64,000 nucleotides of DNA from Oceanicoccus sagamiensis (GTDB lineage Bacteria; Pseudomonadota; Gammaproteobacteria; Pseudomonadales; Dasaniaceae). This document shows, one piece after another, positions 54,324-63,904 of this stretch. The first letter of the stretch is position 1. Every line of letters starts with the position of its first letter. The position numbers and the translations under genes are program-made. The stretch is taken from contig NZ_CP019343.1 in assembly GCF_002117105.1 (NCBI RefSeq), forward strand, positions 2,046,001 through 2,110,000, read 5' to 3'. The notes beneath the pieces were generated by a model that worked only from the letters and a program-made list of their open reading frames with translations, did not search any database and had not been told where the DNA came from.

Positions 54324-56162
54324 ATGTCGCAAATAAAACTGCTTAGCCCAAGACTGGCTAACCAAATTGCCGCTGGTGAAGTGGTAGAACGCCCTGCCTC
54401 GGTCATTAAAGAGCTGGTAGAAAATTCTATGGATGCGGGGGCTACCCGTATCGATGTGGATATTGAAGCTGGCGGCGTAAAGTTAATGCGCGTACGCGAT
54501 AATGGTGGCGGTATCGAGCAGGAAGATATGCCTTTGGCCTTAAGCCGCCATGCCACCAGTAAAATTATTGAGCTGGAAGATTTGGAAAATGTCGGCACTT
54601 TAGGTTTTCGTGGTGAAGCCTTGGCGAGTATTAGTTCGGTATCGCGGCTAACCATGTTGTCCAATACCGAAGAAAAGGGTGCAGGCTGGAAAGCCCAGTC
54701 TGAAGGCCGGGATATGGACGTTGAAGTTAGCCCGGCGCCACATCCTAAAGGCACAACCGTAGAAGTGCGGGATTTATTTTTTAATACCCCGGCCCGAAGA
54801 AAATTTTTACGCACAGAGAAAACCGAATTTGGTCATTTGGAAGAAGTGATCAAGCGCCAGTCACTAAGTCGTTTTGATGTGGGTTTTTATTTAAACCATA
54901 ACGGCAAAGCGATTCATGCTTTAAAACCTTGCAGTAGTCAATTAGAACGTGAGCGTCGAGTAGCTTCTGTTTGCGGCCCTGCTTTTATGCAGAATGCGTT
55001 ACATATTGATACCGAAGCCGCAGGTTTGCGTTTGTGGGGCTGGGTAGCGCTGCCTACTTTTTCGCGTAGCCAGGGCGATTTGCAACACTTCTTTGTTAAT
55101 GGCCGAGTGATTCGCGATAAGTTAGTTAGCCATGCGGTGCGCCAAGCCTACCGCGATGTGTTATTTCACGGTCGTCATCCGGCATTTGTTTTATATCTGG
55201 AATTAGACCCTGCCATTGTTGATGTCAATGTTCACCCCACTAAACACGAAGTGCGTTTTCGTGATGGCCGTACAGTACATGATTTTCTATTCCGCAGTTT
55301 GCACCGTCTATTAGCCGATGTGCGCCCGGAAGATCAGCTAGCACCAACCGTAATGAATACCGTACAAGCTCCGGCGACAGGTATTAGTGGTGGAGAGTTT
55401 CAACAGCAAGAAACCATTGCCCTGCGGCCTGCTGGGGGTGATCGCCCCACACCTCATCAAGTACAAGAGCAGCTCAGCAGTTATAGCTCCCTTTATAGTG
55501 GCGGGAAAACCAGCAGCAATGATCGCGGTACTATCCCTTCATCTCCCGCGCCAATGCCACCAGAACAGGACGGCGAAATCCCTCCCTTGGGTTATGCCCT
55601 TGCGCAACTCAAAGGTATTTATATTCTTGCAGAAAACGAGCAGGGTTTAGTGCTGGTTGATATGCACGCCGCCCATGAACGTATCACCTACGAGCGAATG
55701 AAAAACTCCCGCGAAGGCGAGGGCATCCAAACCCAACCATTGCTAGTACCCGAGTCAATTGCCGTTAGCCAGCGTGAAGCCGACTATGTCGATGAGCAGG
55801 CCGAAGTCTTTGCCAGTTTAGGTTTAGGCCTGGAACGAGCAGGCCCTGAGTCCATTATGATCCGCGAAGTCCCCATCATCCTGCAAAGCAGCGATGTGGA
55901 ACAATTAGTCCGCGATGTCTTATCCGACCTAATCGAACACGGCAGCAGCGACCGCATTCAATCACATATCAATGAAATCCTCTCCACCATGGCCTGCCAC
56001 GGCTCCGTCCGCGCTAATCGACGTTTAACGATTCCTGAAATGAATGCCTTGTTGCGCGATATGGAAGAAACTGAGCGCAGCGGCCAGTGCAACCATGGCC
56101 GTCCCACCTGGACACAAATGTCCCTTGATGAACTGGATAAACTCTTCCTCCGCGGCCAGTAG
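54324..56162 (+). CDS. mutL: DNA mismatch repair protein MutL
   Basis: 612 residues. The GHKL ATPase N-terminus has [51 protein letters not shown] and [19 protein letters not shown] linker (about 345-420) precedes the dimerisation domain with [31 protein letters not shown] and the C-terminal [20 protein letters not shown]. It lacks the DQHAxxE endonuclease motif (it has DMHAAHE), as in mutH-type organisms. The stop codon TAG (56160-56162) is the first three bases of a REP-like repeat, and its last 90 coding bases are repeated downstream. Confidence 0.95.
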   Translation: MSQIKLLSPRLANQIAAGEVVERPASVIKELVENSMDAGATRIDVDIEAGGVKLMRVRDNGGGIEQEDMPLALSRHATSKIIELEDLENVGTLGFRGEALASISSVSRLTMLSNTEEKGAGWKAQSEGRDMDVEVSPAPHPKGTTVEVRDLFFNTPARRKFLRTEKTEFGHLEEVIKRQSLSRFDVGFYLNHNGKAIHALKPCSSQLERERRVASVCGPAFMQNALHIDTEAAGLRLWGWVALPTFSRSQGDLQHFFVNGRVIRDKLVSHAVRQAYRDVLFHGRHPAFVLYLELDPAIVDVNVHPTKHEVRFRDGRTVHDFLFRSLHRLLADVRPEDQLAPTVMNTVQAPATGISGGEFQQQETIALRPAGGDRPTPHQVQEQLSSYSSLYSGGKTSSNDRGTIPSSPAPMPPEQDGEIPPLGYALAQLKGIYILAENEQGLVLVDMHAAHERITYERMKNSREGEGIQTQPLLVPESIAVSQREADYVDEQAEVFASLGLGLERAGPESIMIREVPIILQSSDVEQLVRDVLSDLIEHGSSDRIQSHINEILSTMACHGSVRANRRLTIPEMNALLRDMEETERSGQCNHGRPTWTQMSLDELDKLFLRGQ

Positions 56163-56969
56163 GGTGGATTACAATCCACCAAAGCCCTGTTCGGCGTGGT
56201 CAAAGCCGGTGGATTATAATCCACCCTACGGACTGAGTGCAGCGGTCAGTGCAATCACGGCCGTCCCGTCTGGACACAAATGTCCCTCGATGAACTGGAT
56301 AAACTCTTCCTCCGCGGCCAGTAGGGTGGATTACAATCCACCAAAGCCCTGTTCGGCGTGGTCAAAGCCGGTGGATTATAATCCACTCTACGGACTGAGT
56401 GCAGTGGTCAGTGCAATCACGGCCGTCCCGTCTGGACACAAATGTCCCTCGATGAACTGGATAAACTCTTCCTCCGCGGCCAGTAGGGTGGATTACAATC
56501 CACCAAAGCCCTGTTCGGCGTGGTCAAAGCCGGTGGATTATAATCCACCCTACGGACTGAGTGCAGCGGTCAGTGCAATCACGGCCGTCCCGTCTGGACA
56601 CAAATGTCCCTCGATGAACTGGATAAACTCTTCCTCCGCGGCCAGTAGGGTGGATTACAATCCACCAAAGCCCTGTTCGGCGTGGTCAAAGCCGGTGGAT
56701 TATAATCCACCCTACGGACTGAGTGCAGTGGTCAGTGCAATCACGGCCGTCCCGTCTGGACACAAATGTCCCTCGATGAACTGGATAAACTCTTCCTCCT
56801 CGGCCAGTAGGGTGGATTACAATCCACCAAAGCCCTGTTCGGCGTGGTCAAAGCCGGTGGATTATAATCCACCCTACGGACTGAGTGCAGTGGTCAGTGC
56901 AACCACGGTCGCCCCATTTAGGCACAAATGTCATTAGACGAACTGGATAAGTTTTTTCTAAGGGGACTG
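56160..56969. repeat. Tandem array of 162-bp units: REP doublet plus mutL 3' end
   Basis: Units start at 56160, 56322, 56484, 56646 and 56808, an exact 162-base period. Each has a REP doublet (GGTGGATTACAATCCACC ... GGTGGATTATAATCCACC) of about 70 bases and a copy of the last 90 or so bases of mutL (GGACACAAATGTCCCTCGAT, GAACTGGATAAACTCTTCCT). The first four tails are nearly identical to each other. The fifth (from about 56880) is much more divergent, mostly at third codon positions, and has a TAG within it. Because 162 is a multiple of three, long meaningless open frames run through the array. Confidence 0.95.
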
Positions 56970-57056
56970 TCGTCTAACTGTTTTGTTAAGTTAGCTTGAG
57001 TTGCGCTCTATTAGGGGCTTTAATGGTAGTAGCGCTTTGTTAAGGATAATAATAAA

Positions 57057-58718
57057 TTGGATACTTCAGGTATAAGGTTACATCGCCAATGGAAGTGGCT
57101 ATATATGGCTGGCATTCTAGTATTTGTCTGCCAGTTGTTCTCGCCTGTAGTTATGGCACAGAAAGACCAGCTTATTTCCTCCAAATTAGACCCCATTCGC
57201 TTCCAACTCCGCTGGCACCACCAATTCCAATTTGCTGGCTACTATGCCGCTAAAGAAAAAGGCTTTTACGAGCGGGCCGGTTTTGATGTCACTTTGGTAG
57301 CTGGTTCTCCAGAAGTAGAGCCCGTAACCGAAGTATTGGCTGGCAGAGCGCACTATGCCGAGGGTAATAGCGAGGTTTTATATTCGCGCTTAAAGGGTGA
57401 ACCATTGGTAGCAATGGCGGTGATTTTTCAGCATAGCCCTTCGGTATTGCTTGCCTTAAAGTCATCCGGTATTGCAACGCCACAGGATTTGGTGGGTAAG
57501 CGGGTGATGAGTGTCGGTGGTCAGGGCGATGCGGTTTTTCTGGCGATGATGAATAAGCAGAAGGTGCCGGTTGAGCAGGTGGAAATTATTGGCAGTTCTT
57601 ATCAGATTGATGATTTAGTGCAGGGTAAAACCGATGCCTTTAATTCTTATTTAACCAATGAGCCTTTTTATCTTGAACAGCAAGGGGTGCCTTATAATAT
57701 TATTGCGCCTAAAGATTATGGGGTAGATTTTTATAGCGATATTTTATTTACCACCGAAGAAGAAGCTAACAATAATCCTGAGCGAGTGCGGCGTTTTAAA
57801 GAGGCGACCTTGCAGGGTTGGAAATATGCTTTTGCTAACCCCGAAGAAATTATTCAGATTATTCGCGAAAAATATAATGATACAAAAACACTGAATCATA
57901 TGCGCTTTGAAGCCTTGTCGATTCAGGGTTTGATTATGCCGGACCTGGTTGAGATTGGTTATATTAATCAGGAGCGTTTTGAAGCGATGGCGCAGGTATT
58001 TTTACAGCAAGGGATGATTGATAACCTTGATGCGCTGGAAGGGTTTATTTTTGATGAGGAAGAGGGGGTCTCTGATGAAGTCTATTCTTTATTAATTGCT
58101 GCCTGTCTGTTTTTAGTCGCGGCTTTATTGGTGGCTATGGTATTGGCTTTATTTAATCACCGTTTACAAAATGAAATTCAGGAAAGAAAAACGGTAGAGA
58201 CCAAGCTGATGCAATTAGCCGATACCGACGATCTAACGCAGTTGCTTAATCGCCGGGCTTTTACCAAACGCTATAATGATGAGTTAGTCCGGGCGCAGCG
58301 CTATGGGGATATTTTTAGTGTACTGCTGCTGGATTTGGATTTATTTAAAAAGGTCAATGACCGCTATGGTCATGAGGCCGGAGACAGGGTGTTAAAGGCG
58401 GTGGCGGATTTATTGCGGGAAGATACCCGTGAGAGTGATATTTGCGGTCGCTTTGGTGGTGAGGAATTTATTTTATTGCTGCCTAAAACACCGCTGGCGG
58501 AAGCTGTGGTGTATGCCGAGCGCCTATGCCAGCATTTTCGCCAATACCCTATTGGCTTGCGGGATGATAAATCGGTTACTATTACCGCCTCTATCGGGGT
58601 GGTGGAATGGAGCAAGGATGATGTCGATGAAGCCACGATATTAAAAGCGGATAAGGCGCTGTATAAAGCCAAGTCCGAAGGTCGCGACCAGGTCGCTATC
58701 TATAACGACAGTCTGTAA
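57057..58718 (+). CDS. Diguanylate cyclase with NMT1/THI5-like periplasmic sensor
   Basis: 553 residues from the TTG at 57057 (AAGG nine bases upstream); ATG at 57105 is the alternative start. Signal sequence (MAGILVFVCQLFSPVVMAQK), then a solute-binding domain of the NMT1/THI5 type (about 45-320): FQLRWHHQFQFAGYYAAKEK, GVDFYSDILFTTEEE. One membrane helix (about 342-364), then GGDEF (about 385-550): DTDDLTQLLNRRAFTKRYN, LLDLDLFKKVNDRYGHEAGD and the active-site FGGEEF. It should make c-di-GMP in response to a periplasmic ligand, perhaps a pyrimidine-like one. It interrupts the usual mutL-miaA order. Confidence 0.88.
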   Translation: MDTSGIRLHRQWKWLYMAGILVFVCQLFSPVVMAQKDQLISSKLDPIRFQLRWHHQFQFAGYYAAKEKGFYERAGFDVTLVAGSPEVEPVTEVLAGRAHYAEGNSEVLYSRLKGEPLVAMAVIFQHSPSVLLALKSSGIATPQDLVGKRVMSVGGQGDAVFLAMMNKQKVPVEQVEIIGSSYQIDDLVQGKTDAFNSYLTNEPFYLEQQGVPYNIIAPKDYGVDFYSDILFTTEEEANNNPERVRRFKEATLQGWKYAFANPEEIIQIIREKYNDTKTLNHMRFEALSIQGLIMPDLVEIGYINQERFEAMAQVFLQQGMIDNLDALEGFIFDEEEGVSDEVYSLLIAACLFLVAALLVAMVLALFNHRLQNEIQERKTVETKLMQLADTDDLTQLLNRRAFTKRYNDELVRAQRYGDIFSVLLLDLDLFKKVNDRYGHEAGDRVLKAVADLLREDTRESDICGRFGGEEFILLLPKTPLAEAVVYAERLCQHFRQYPIGLRDDKSVTITASIGVVEWSKDDVDEATILKADKALYKAKSEGRDQVAIYNDSL

Positions 58719-58727
58719 CGAGCCATC

Positions 58728-59753
58728 ATGACCAGCACCGCTTTGCCCCCTGCTATTTTTTTAATGGGCCCCACCGCTTCGGGTAAAACCGATTTGGCGA
58801 TTGCGTTATGCCAGCATATATCCTGTGAAATTATCAGCGTCGACTCGGCGCTGATTTATCGCGATATGGATATTGGCTCGGCTAAACCCGATGCTGACGA
58901 GTTAGCACTGGCCCCTCATCGCTTAATTAATATTCTCGATGCCGCGGAGAGTTATTCCGCGGCGGATTTTCGCGCTGATGCTTTAAGGGAAATGGCGGAG
59001 ATCACGGCAAGAGGCAATATCCCGCTGCTGGTGGGTGGCACTATGCTGTATTTTAAAGCGCTGATTGAAGGGATGGCGCAAATGCCTGAGGCGGACGCTG
59101 GTATTCGTGAACAGATTGAGCAGGATGCCGAGCAGTATGGCTGGCCCTATGTTCATGCTCAGCTAGCGGAGGTGGACCCAGAGTCCGCCGCCCGTATCCA
59201 TCCCAATCACTCTCAGCGGATTGAGCGGGCTTTGGAAGTCTATCGGGCGTCGGGGGTGACGATGACGGAGCATCATCAGCACCATCAGATGGAGCAACAG
59301 CAGCCCGATTATCAGCAATCGATTTTGCCGTATCAGGTGGTTCAGCTGGCTATAGCACCGTTGGATAGAACGGTATTGCACCGCCGCATTGAAAAAAGAT
59401 TTCACCTGATGCTGGAACAAGGCTTTGAACAGGAGGTCACAGCATTGCGCCAACGTGGTGACCTGCATTTGGACTTACCCTCCATGCGCGCCGTGGGCTA
59501 TCGCCAGATGTGGCAGTACCTCGACGGCGAACTGGATCAGGCGGAAATGATTGAACGGGGCATTATTGCCACCCGTCAATTGGCCAAAAGGCAGTTCACC
59601 TGGTTAAACGGTTGGCAGGGTGTGCAGTGGCTGCATACAGATGAGCAGGGGATGTTGGTCAGCAGTGAACAAACAGCTGAGCTGGTAAGCGGCCTTGAAG
59701 GTCAGCCACCACTAGCATTGGCGTTGAAATATCTTAGCCCTTTGACTACCTAA
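58728..59753 (+). CDS. miaA: tRNA dimethylallyltransferase
   Basis: 341 residues. It adds the isopentenyl group to A37 of tRNAs that read UNN codons. P-loop [16 protein letters not shown], substrate-site [55 protein letters not shown] and the C-terminal [20 protein letters not shown] and [15 protein letters not shown] are all conserved. It starts nine bases after the GGDEF gene, and is followed by hfq after 170 bases that probably hold the hfq promoter. Confidence 0.95.
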   Translation: MTSTALPPAIFLMGPTASGKTDLAIALCQHISCEIISVDSALIYRDMDIGSAKPDADELALAPHRLINILDAAESYSAADFRADALREMAEITARGNIPLLVGGTMLYFKALIEGMAQMPEADAGIREQIEQDAEQYGWPYVHAQLAEVDPESAARIHPNHSQRIERALEVYRASGVTMTEHHQHHQMEQQQPDYQQSILPYQVVQLAIAPLDRTVLHRRIEKRFHLMLEQGFEQEVTALRQRGDLHLDLPSMRAVGYRQMWQYLDGELDQAEMIERGIIATRQLAKRQFTWLNGWQGVQWLHTDEQGMLVSSEQTAELVSGLEGQPPLALALKYLSPLTT

Positions 59754-59926
59754 GGCTATGATTTGGGCTATACTTGCCCTGCTAAAGATCTGAAAGCACT
59801 GATTTGCCGTATAGCTAGCGAAAGCTAATATCCTGTAATAAAAGCAAACGATTAGAAGCAACGATAAAAGTTAGGTCTCATTTATTATTATTTTTGGCCC
59901 CATTTGGGCTTTTAAGGAGAAATACC

Positions 59927-60166
59927 ATGTCAAAAGGGCATACGTTACAAGACCCTTATTTGAATGTTCTAAGAAAAGAGCGGGTTCCCGTATCCATTTA
60001 TCTGGTTAATGGCATCAAGCTGCAAGGGCAAATCGAGTCCTTTGATCAGTTTGTGGTGCTATTAAAAAATACTGTCAGCCAGATGGTTTATAAGCATGCT
60101 ATCTCTACTGTGGTACCTTCGCGGGTAGTGCGTATGCCAATGCCAGACCAAGATGGCGATAGCTAA
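59927..60166 (+). CDS. hfq: RNA chaperone Hfq
   Basis: 79 residues from the ATG at 59927, which has AAGGAG eight bases upstream. Sm1 motif [20 protein letters not shown], Sm2 motif [13 protein letters not shown]-terminus [20 protein letters not shown] is standard. The C-terminal tail is very short ([12 protein letters not shown]) and acidic at the end, typical of non-enteric gammaproteobacteria. It pairs small RNAs with mRNAs. hflX follows. Confidence 0.97.
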   Translation: MSKGHTLQDPYLNVLRKERVPVSIYLVNGIKLQGQIESFDQFVVLLKNTVSQMVYKHAISTVVPSRVVRMPMPDQDGDS

Positions 60167-60198
60167 TAACAGCAGGCAGCGCTATTTGAGGCTACACG

Positions 60199-61497
60199 TT
60201 GTTTTTTGAACGCCCTGATTCAGGTGAGCGAGCGGTTTTAGTTCACCTTGATCTTCGACACGAGTCTGAACGTGAAGATCCGCGGGAGTTTGAGGAGTTA
60301 GTCCTGTCAGCGGGTGCTGACCCCGTGGTATTAATTGGTGGCCAGCGCTCATCACCCAATCCCCGTTTTTTTGTAGGTTCTGGCAAGCTGGAAGAAATTC
60401 GCACGCAAGTCAGTTTGCAAGATGCCGAGATTGTTCTGTTTAACCATGCCTTATCCCCTAGCCAAGAGCGCAATTTAGAAGCCGAGCTTAAATGCCGGGT
60501 GCTGGATCGTACCGGTTTGATTCTCGATATCTTTGCCCAGCGCGCCCGCACCCATGAGGGTAAATTGCAGGTGGAGCTGGCTCAATTACAGCATATGTCG
60601 ACGCGTCTGGTACGTGGCTGGACGCACCTTGAGCGGCAAAAGGGTGGGATTGGCTTAAGAGGGCCGGGTGAAACCCAGTTAGAGACCGACCGCCGTTTAT
60701 TGCGGGCCAGAATCAAGTCGATTACCAAGCGTCTGGATAAAGTCCGGCGTCAGCGCGATCAGGGCAGAAGGGCCCGTAGCCGTGCTGAAATCCCCACCGT
60801 GTCTTTGGTGGGCTATACCAATGCTGGCAAATCTACCCTCTTTAATAGTATGACCGAATCCGAGGTCTATGCTGCCGACCAATTATTTGCCACACTGGAT
60901 CCAACCCTTAGAAGGCTTTCAATTGCCGATTTTGGCCCCATAGTACTGGCTGATACGGTAGGTTTTATTCGGCATTTGCCTCACAAGCTGGTAGAGGCGT
61001 TTCGCGCCACCCTTGAAGAGGCGGCCCAGTCGGACCTGTTAGTCCATGTGATTGACTGCGCCGATGAAGAGCGCGCCGATAATATCGCCCAGGTTGAGAT
61101 TGTGCTGAAGGAGATTGGCGCAGATAGCATCCCGCGGCTGGAAGTGTTTAATAAAATTGACCTATTAGAGGCTGAGCCACGTATTGATCGTGATCAGGAT
61201 GGAATTCCCCGGCGGGTTTGGTTATCAGCCCAGCAGTCCAGAGGAATACCGCTATTAACCGAGGCTTTGGCTGAATGGCTGGGTGATGATCTGGTCCATG
61301 GTCGGTTGACTCTGGCAGCTGATCAAGGCCGTTTAAGGGCGGCTTTTTATGAGCAAAATGCGGTCGTTAACGAGAACTATAACGATCAGGGTTTGAGCGA
61401 ACTGGAACTGCGCCTGCCCAAGTCGGACTTTTGCCGGATTGTCAGCGCCCAGGCTTTGGATCCTGAGTTGATGCTGGCAACCCTGGCTAAAGCCTAA
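60199..61497 (+). CDS. hflX: Ribosome-associated GTPase HflX
   Basis: 432 residues from a TTG start at 60199; the translated N-terminus FFERPDSGERAVLVHLDL matches HflX starts and GAGG lies eight bases upstream, so no ATG is needed. The N-terminal HflX domain has VLIGGQRSSPNPRFFVGSGK; the linker helix has GPGETQLETDRRLLRARIKS. The GTPase domain has VSLVGYTNAGKSTLFN, LADTVGFIRHLPHKLVEAFR and FNKIDLLE. It splits stalled 70S ribosomes. Confidence 0.95.
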   Translation: MFFERPDSGERAVLVHLDLRHESEREDPREFEELVLSAGADPVVLIGGQRSSPNPRFFVGSGKLEEIRTQVSLQDAEIVLFNHALSPSQERNLEAELKCRVLDRTGLILDIFAQRARTHEGKLQVELAQLQHMSTRLVRGWTHLERQKGGIGLRGPGETQLETDRRLLRARIKSITKRLDKVRRQRDQGRRARSRAEIPTVSLVGYTNAGKSTLFNSMTESEVYAADQLFATLDPTLRRLSIADFGPIVLADTVGFIRHLPHKLVEAFRATLEEAAQSDLLVHVIDCADEERADNIAQVEIVLKEIGADSIPRLEVFNKIDLLEAEPRIDRDQDGIPRRVWLSAQQSRGIPLLTEALAEWLGDDLVHGRLTLAADQGRLRAAFYEQNAVVNENYNDQGLSELELRLPKSDFCRIVSAQALDPELMLATLAKA

Positions 61498-61616
61498 ACA
61501 CACAACTAAAGGCGACGCAGGCTCTGGAAATTTGATAGACTGCACCGCAAACGGGTTAGCTGCCCATAGGGCGGCTGAATCCTCTAACTTTTTTTTCTCA
61601 GTAACGGGAGAGTGCA

Positions 61617-62780
61617 ATGGCCTGGAATGAACCGGGTGGGGGCGATAATAAAGACCCCTGGAATAGCAACAACAATAACAATGGCAATGACGGCCCACCG
61701 GATTTGGATGAAGCCTTCAAGAAGCTGCAAGACAAGCTTAACGGCATGTTTGGTGGCGGCGGCTCCGGCAGCGGTGGTGGCTCCGGCAGTGCTGAGATCA
61801 GTGGCAGTTTTATTGTCCTGATCATTGGCATTATCGCGATTGTCTGGGGCGCGATGGGTATTTACCAGGTCGATGAAAAAGACCGTGCGGTGGTACTGCG
61901 CTTTGGTAAATATATGGATACCTTAGGCCCTGGCCTGCACTGGAATCCACCTTTGGTTGATAATAAGTTTATCGTTAATATCACGGAGGAACGTCAGTAT
62001 CCTTCCCGCGGATTAATGCTGACCAAAGATGAGAATATTGTTGAGCTGCCCTTAACCGTGCAGTACAACATTGCTGACCCCAAGGCTTTTGTACTTAATG
62101 TAAAGAACCCTGAGTTGAGTTTGCAACAGGCCAGCGATAGTGCCTTGCGCCATGTTGTGGGTAGTAGCAAATTGGATGATGTTGTTTCTGTTGGTCGTGA
62201 GCAAATCGGTGTTGATGTGCAGGTACGCTTGCAAGAATATCTCGATAGCTATGGCACCGGTATTCAGGTGGTGAAGATCAATATTCAGGAAGCCAAGCCG
62301 CCGACTGAAGTGAAAGAAGCTTACGATGACGTTATCAAAGCCCGAGAAGATCAGGAGCGTTTGATTAACGAAGCCCAGGCTTACTCCAACGGAATTATCC
62401 CTGAGTCTCGCGGTAAAGCGCAGCGTATTATCGAAGAGGCCAATGGTTATAAAGCCAAGGTGATTGTAGAAGCGGAAGGTGAAGCCGCCCGTTTTGAAAA
62501 CCTGCTAACCGAATATAAAAAAGCCCCGGAAGTTACCCGTGAGCGTTTATACCTTGATGCGGTTCAGGACGTAATGAGCAAAAGCTCTAAGGTGCTGGTG
62601 GATATCGAGGGCGGCAATAATATGATGTATTTGCCATTGGATAAGTTGGTTCAGCAGCGCACGACTGAAGAGGGTGTTGCACCGTCTATGTCGGGTATGA
62701 ATATCAGCGATATCGCCGATGAAGTGATTAAAAAGTTGCGCCGTGAACAGTCGGCCAACCGCAGCCGGGGGACACGCTAA
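61617..62780 (+). CDS. hflK: HflK, membrane regulator of FtsH
   Basis: 387 residues. A glycine/asparagine-rich N-terminus (MAWNEPGGGDNKDPWNSNNN), one membrane helix (about 65-83), then an SPFH/prohibitin domain with YQVDEKDRAVVLRFGKYMDT, VNITEERQYPSRGLMLTKDE and INEAQAYSNGIIPESRGKAQ. With HflC it forms a cage around the FtsH protease in the inner membrane. GGAGAG precedes the ATG. Its stop shares one base with the hflC start (TAATG). Confidence 0.95.
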   Translation: MAWNEPGGGDNKDPWNSNNNNNGNDGPPDLDEAFKKLQDKLNGMFGGGGSGSGGGSGSAEISGSFIVLIIGIIAIVWGAMGIYQVDEKDRAVVLRFGKYMDTLGPGLHWNPPLVDNKFIVNITEERQYPSRGLMLTKDENIVELPLTVQYNIADPKAFVLNVKNPELSLQQASDSALRHVVGSSKLDDVVSVGREQIGVDVQVRLQEYLDSYGTGIQVVKINIQEAKPPTEVKEAYDDVIKAREDQERLINEAQAYSNGIIPESRGKAQRIIEEANGYKAKVIVEAEGEAARFENLLTEYKKAPEVTRERLYLDAVQDVMSKSSKVLVDIEGGNNMMYLPLDKLVQQRTTEEGVAPSMSGMNISDIADEVIKKLRREQSANRSRGTR

Positions 62781-63652
62781 TGAGTCGATTAATTCCTGTC
62801 GTTATTTTGCTGTTTTTAGCGGTGATTGTGGCTGATAGCAGCCTCTATGTGGTTAAAGAAACGGAGCGTGCGGTTAAATTGCGCTTTGGTCGTTTGATCG
62901 ATACTGAAATCACACCTGGCTTGCATGTCAAAATGCCGCTGGCGGACGATGTGCGTAAGTTTGATGCCCGTGTTATGACTCTGGATGCGCAGCCTGAAAG
63001 CTTCCTGACGGTACAGAAAAAGCGCCTGATCGTAGATTCTTTTGCCAAGTGGCGTATTGCCGATGTGGACACTTACTATAAGGCCACAGGCGGTAATGAA
63101 GCCCAGGCAATGAACCGTTTGGCCAAGCGTGTTAACGATGGTCTGCGTAATGAGTTTGGTACGCGTACCTTGAATGAAGTGGTTTCCGGTGAACGTGACC
63201 TGCTGATGAAAGACATTAAAGATGGCTTGAATGAGCGCGTTAAAGAGTCACTGGGTGTTGAAGTGGTAGATGTGCGGGTTAAGCGTATTGATCTTCCCCC
63301 TGAGGTGAGCGACGCGGTATTCCGCCGGATGCAGGCTGAGCGGGAAAAAGAAGCGCGCGAACTGCGCTCCAAAGGTCTGGAAGAAGCTGAAAAGATCCGT
63401 TCTTCAGCCGAGCGTGAAAAGACCATTATTGAAGCGACTGCCTATAGTGAATCTGAGCTGCTCCGCGGTGAGGGCGATGCCCAGGCTGCTGCAACCTATG
63501 CTTCGGCCTATAGCAAAGACCCTGAGTTCTACGCCTTTGTGCGCAGCCTGAATGCCTATCGTTCCTCTTTTAAGGATAAGGGCGATATTATGCTGGTTGA
63601 CCCGCAGAGTGATTTCTTTAAGTACCTGAATGACAGCAAGGCAGGGCGTTAG
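62780..63652 (+). CDS. hflC: HflC, membrane regulator of FtsH
   Basis: 290 residues. One N-terminal membrane helix (LIPVVILLFLAVIVADSSLY), then an SPFH domain: VKETERAVKLRFGRLIDTEI, KKRLIVDSFAKWRIADVDTY, and RKVN-like GGNEAQAMNRLAKRVNDGLR. A charged coiled coil follows (VFRRMQAEREKEARELRSKG). It is translationally coupled to hflK. A terminator lies about 20 bases downstream. Confidence 0.95.
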   Translation: MSRLIPVVILLFLAVIVADSSLYVVKETERAVKLRFGRLIDTEITPGLHVKMPLADDVRKFDARVMTLDAQPESFLTVQKKRLIVDSFAKWRIADVDTYYKATGGNEAQAMNRLAKRVNDGLRNEFGTRTLNEVVSGERDLLMKDIKDGLNERVKESLGVEVVDVRVKRIDLPPEVSDAVFRRMQAEREKEARELRSKGLEEAEKIRSSAEREKTIIEATAYSESELLRGEGDAQAAATYASAYSKDPEFYAFVRSLNAYRSSFKDKGDIMLVDPQSDFFKYLNDSKAGR

Positions 63653-63670
63653 ACCTCTCTATGCCTTATC

Positions 63671-63698
63671 AATCCCCGCTTAAGCGGGGATTTTTTTG
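63671..63698 (+). terminator. Intrinsic terminator after hflC
   Basis: AATCCCCGCTTAAGCGGGGATT is a fully self-complementary stem, followed by TTTTT. Confidence 0.9.
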
Positions 63699-63712
63699 CC
63701 CGGGATTTGAGG

Positions 63713-63770
63713 TAGGGTGGATTGCAATCCACCAAAGCACCCTGTGAAGGTGGATTATAATCCACCCTAC
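63713..63770. repeat. REP-like inverted doublet
   Basis: Left arm 63713-63733 (GGTGGATTGCAATCCACC), right arm 63749-63770 (GGTGGATTATAATCCACC plus CTAC). It lies between the hfl terminator and hisZ. Confidence 0.9.
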
Positions 63771-63803
63771 GGTCAAACTAGCCAAAACTTACGAAATATG
63801 TGT

Positions 63804-63870
63804 TAGAATCCCGCAAACCGAGCAGCGTCATGGGTTCTTACCCGAAATCATGATATTGCGCGGTTTTTTT
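63804..63870 (+). promoter_or_regulatory. Candidate structured leader before hisZ
   Basis: A TAGAAT element (63804-63809) is followed by AAACCGAGC (63815-63823), which pairs with GCGCGGTTT (63858-63866) with one mismatch; inside are TCATG/CATGA and GGGT/ACCC pairs. The outer stem runs into seven T. It could be a small RNA with its own terminator, or an attenuator-like leader for hisZ. No -35 element is clear. Confidence 0.4.
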
Positions 63871-63904
63871 GTGCTTGATGATCTTTCACTTTCCTGGATT
63901 GAAT

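Noticed and set aside
56044-56937. A 297-codon open frame with 54-residue repeats (VDYNPPKPCSAWSKPV...).
   Set aside because: It runs through the 162-bp REP/mutL-tail array in a frame other than that of mutL. The period is a multiple of three, so the frame stays open by chance.
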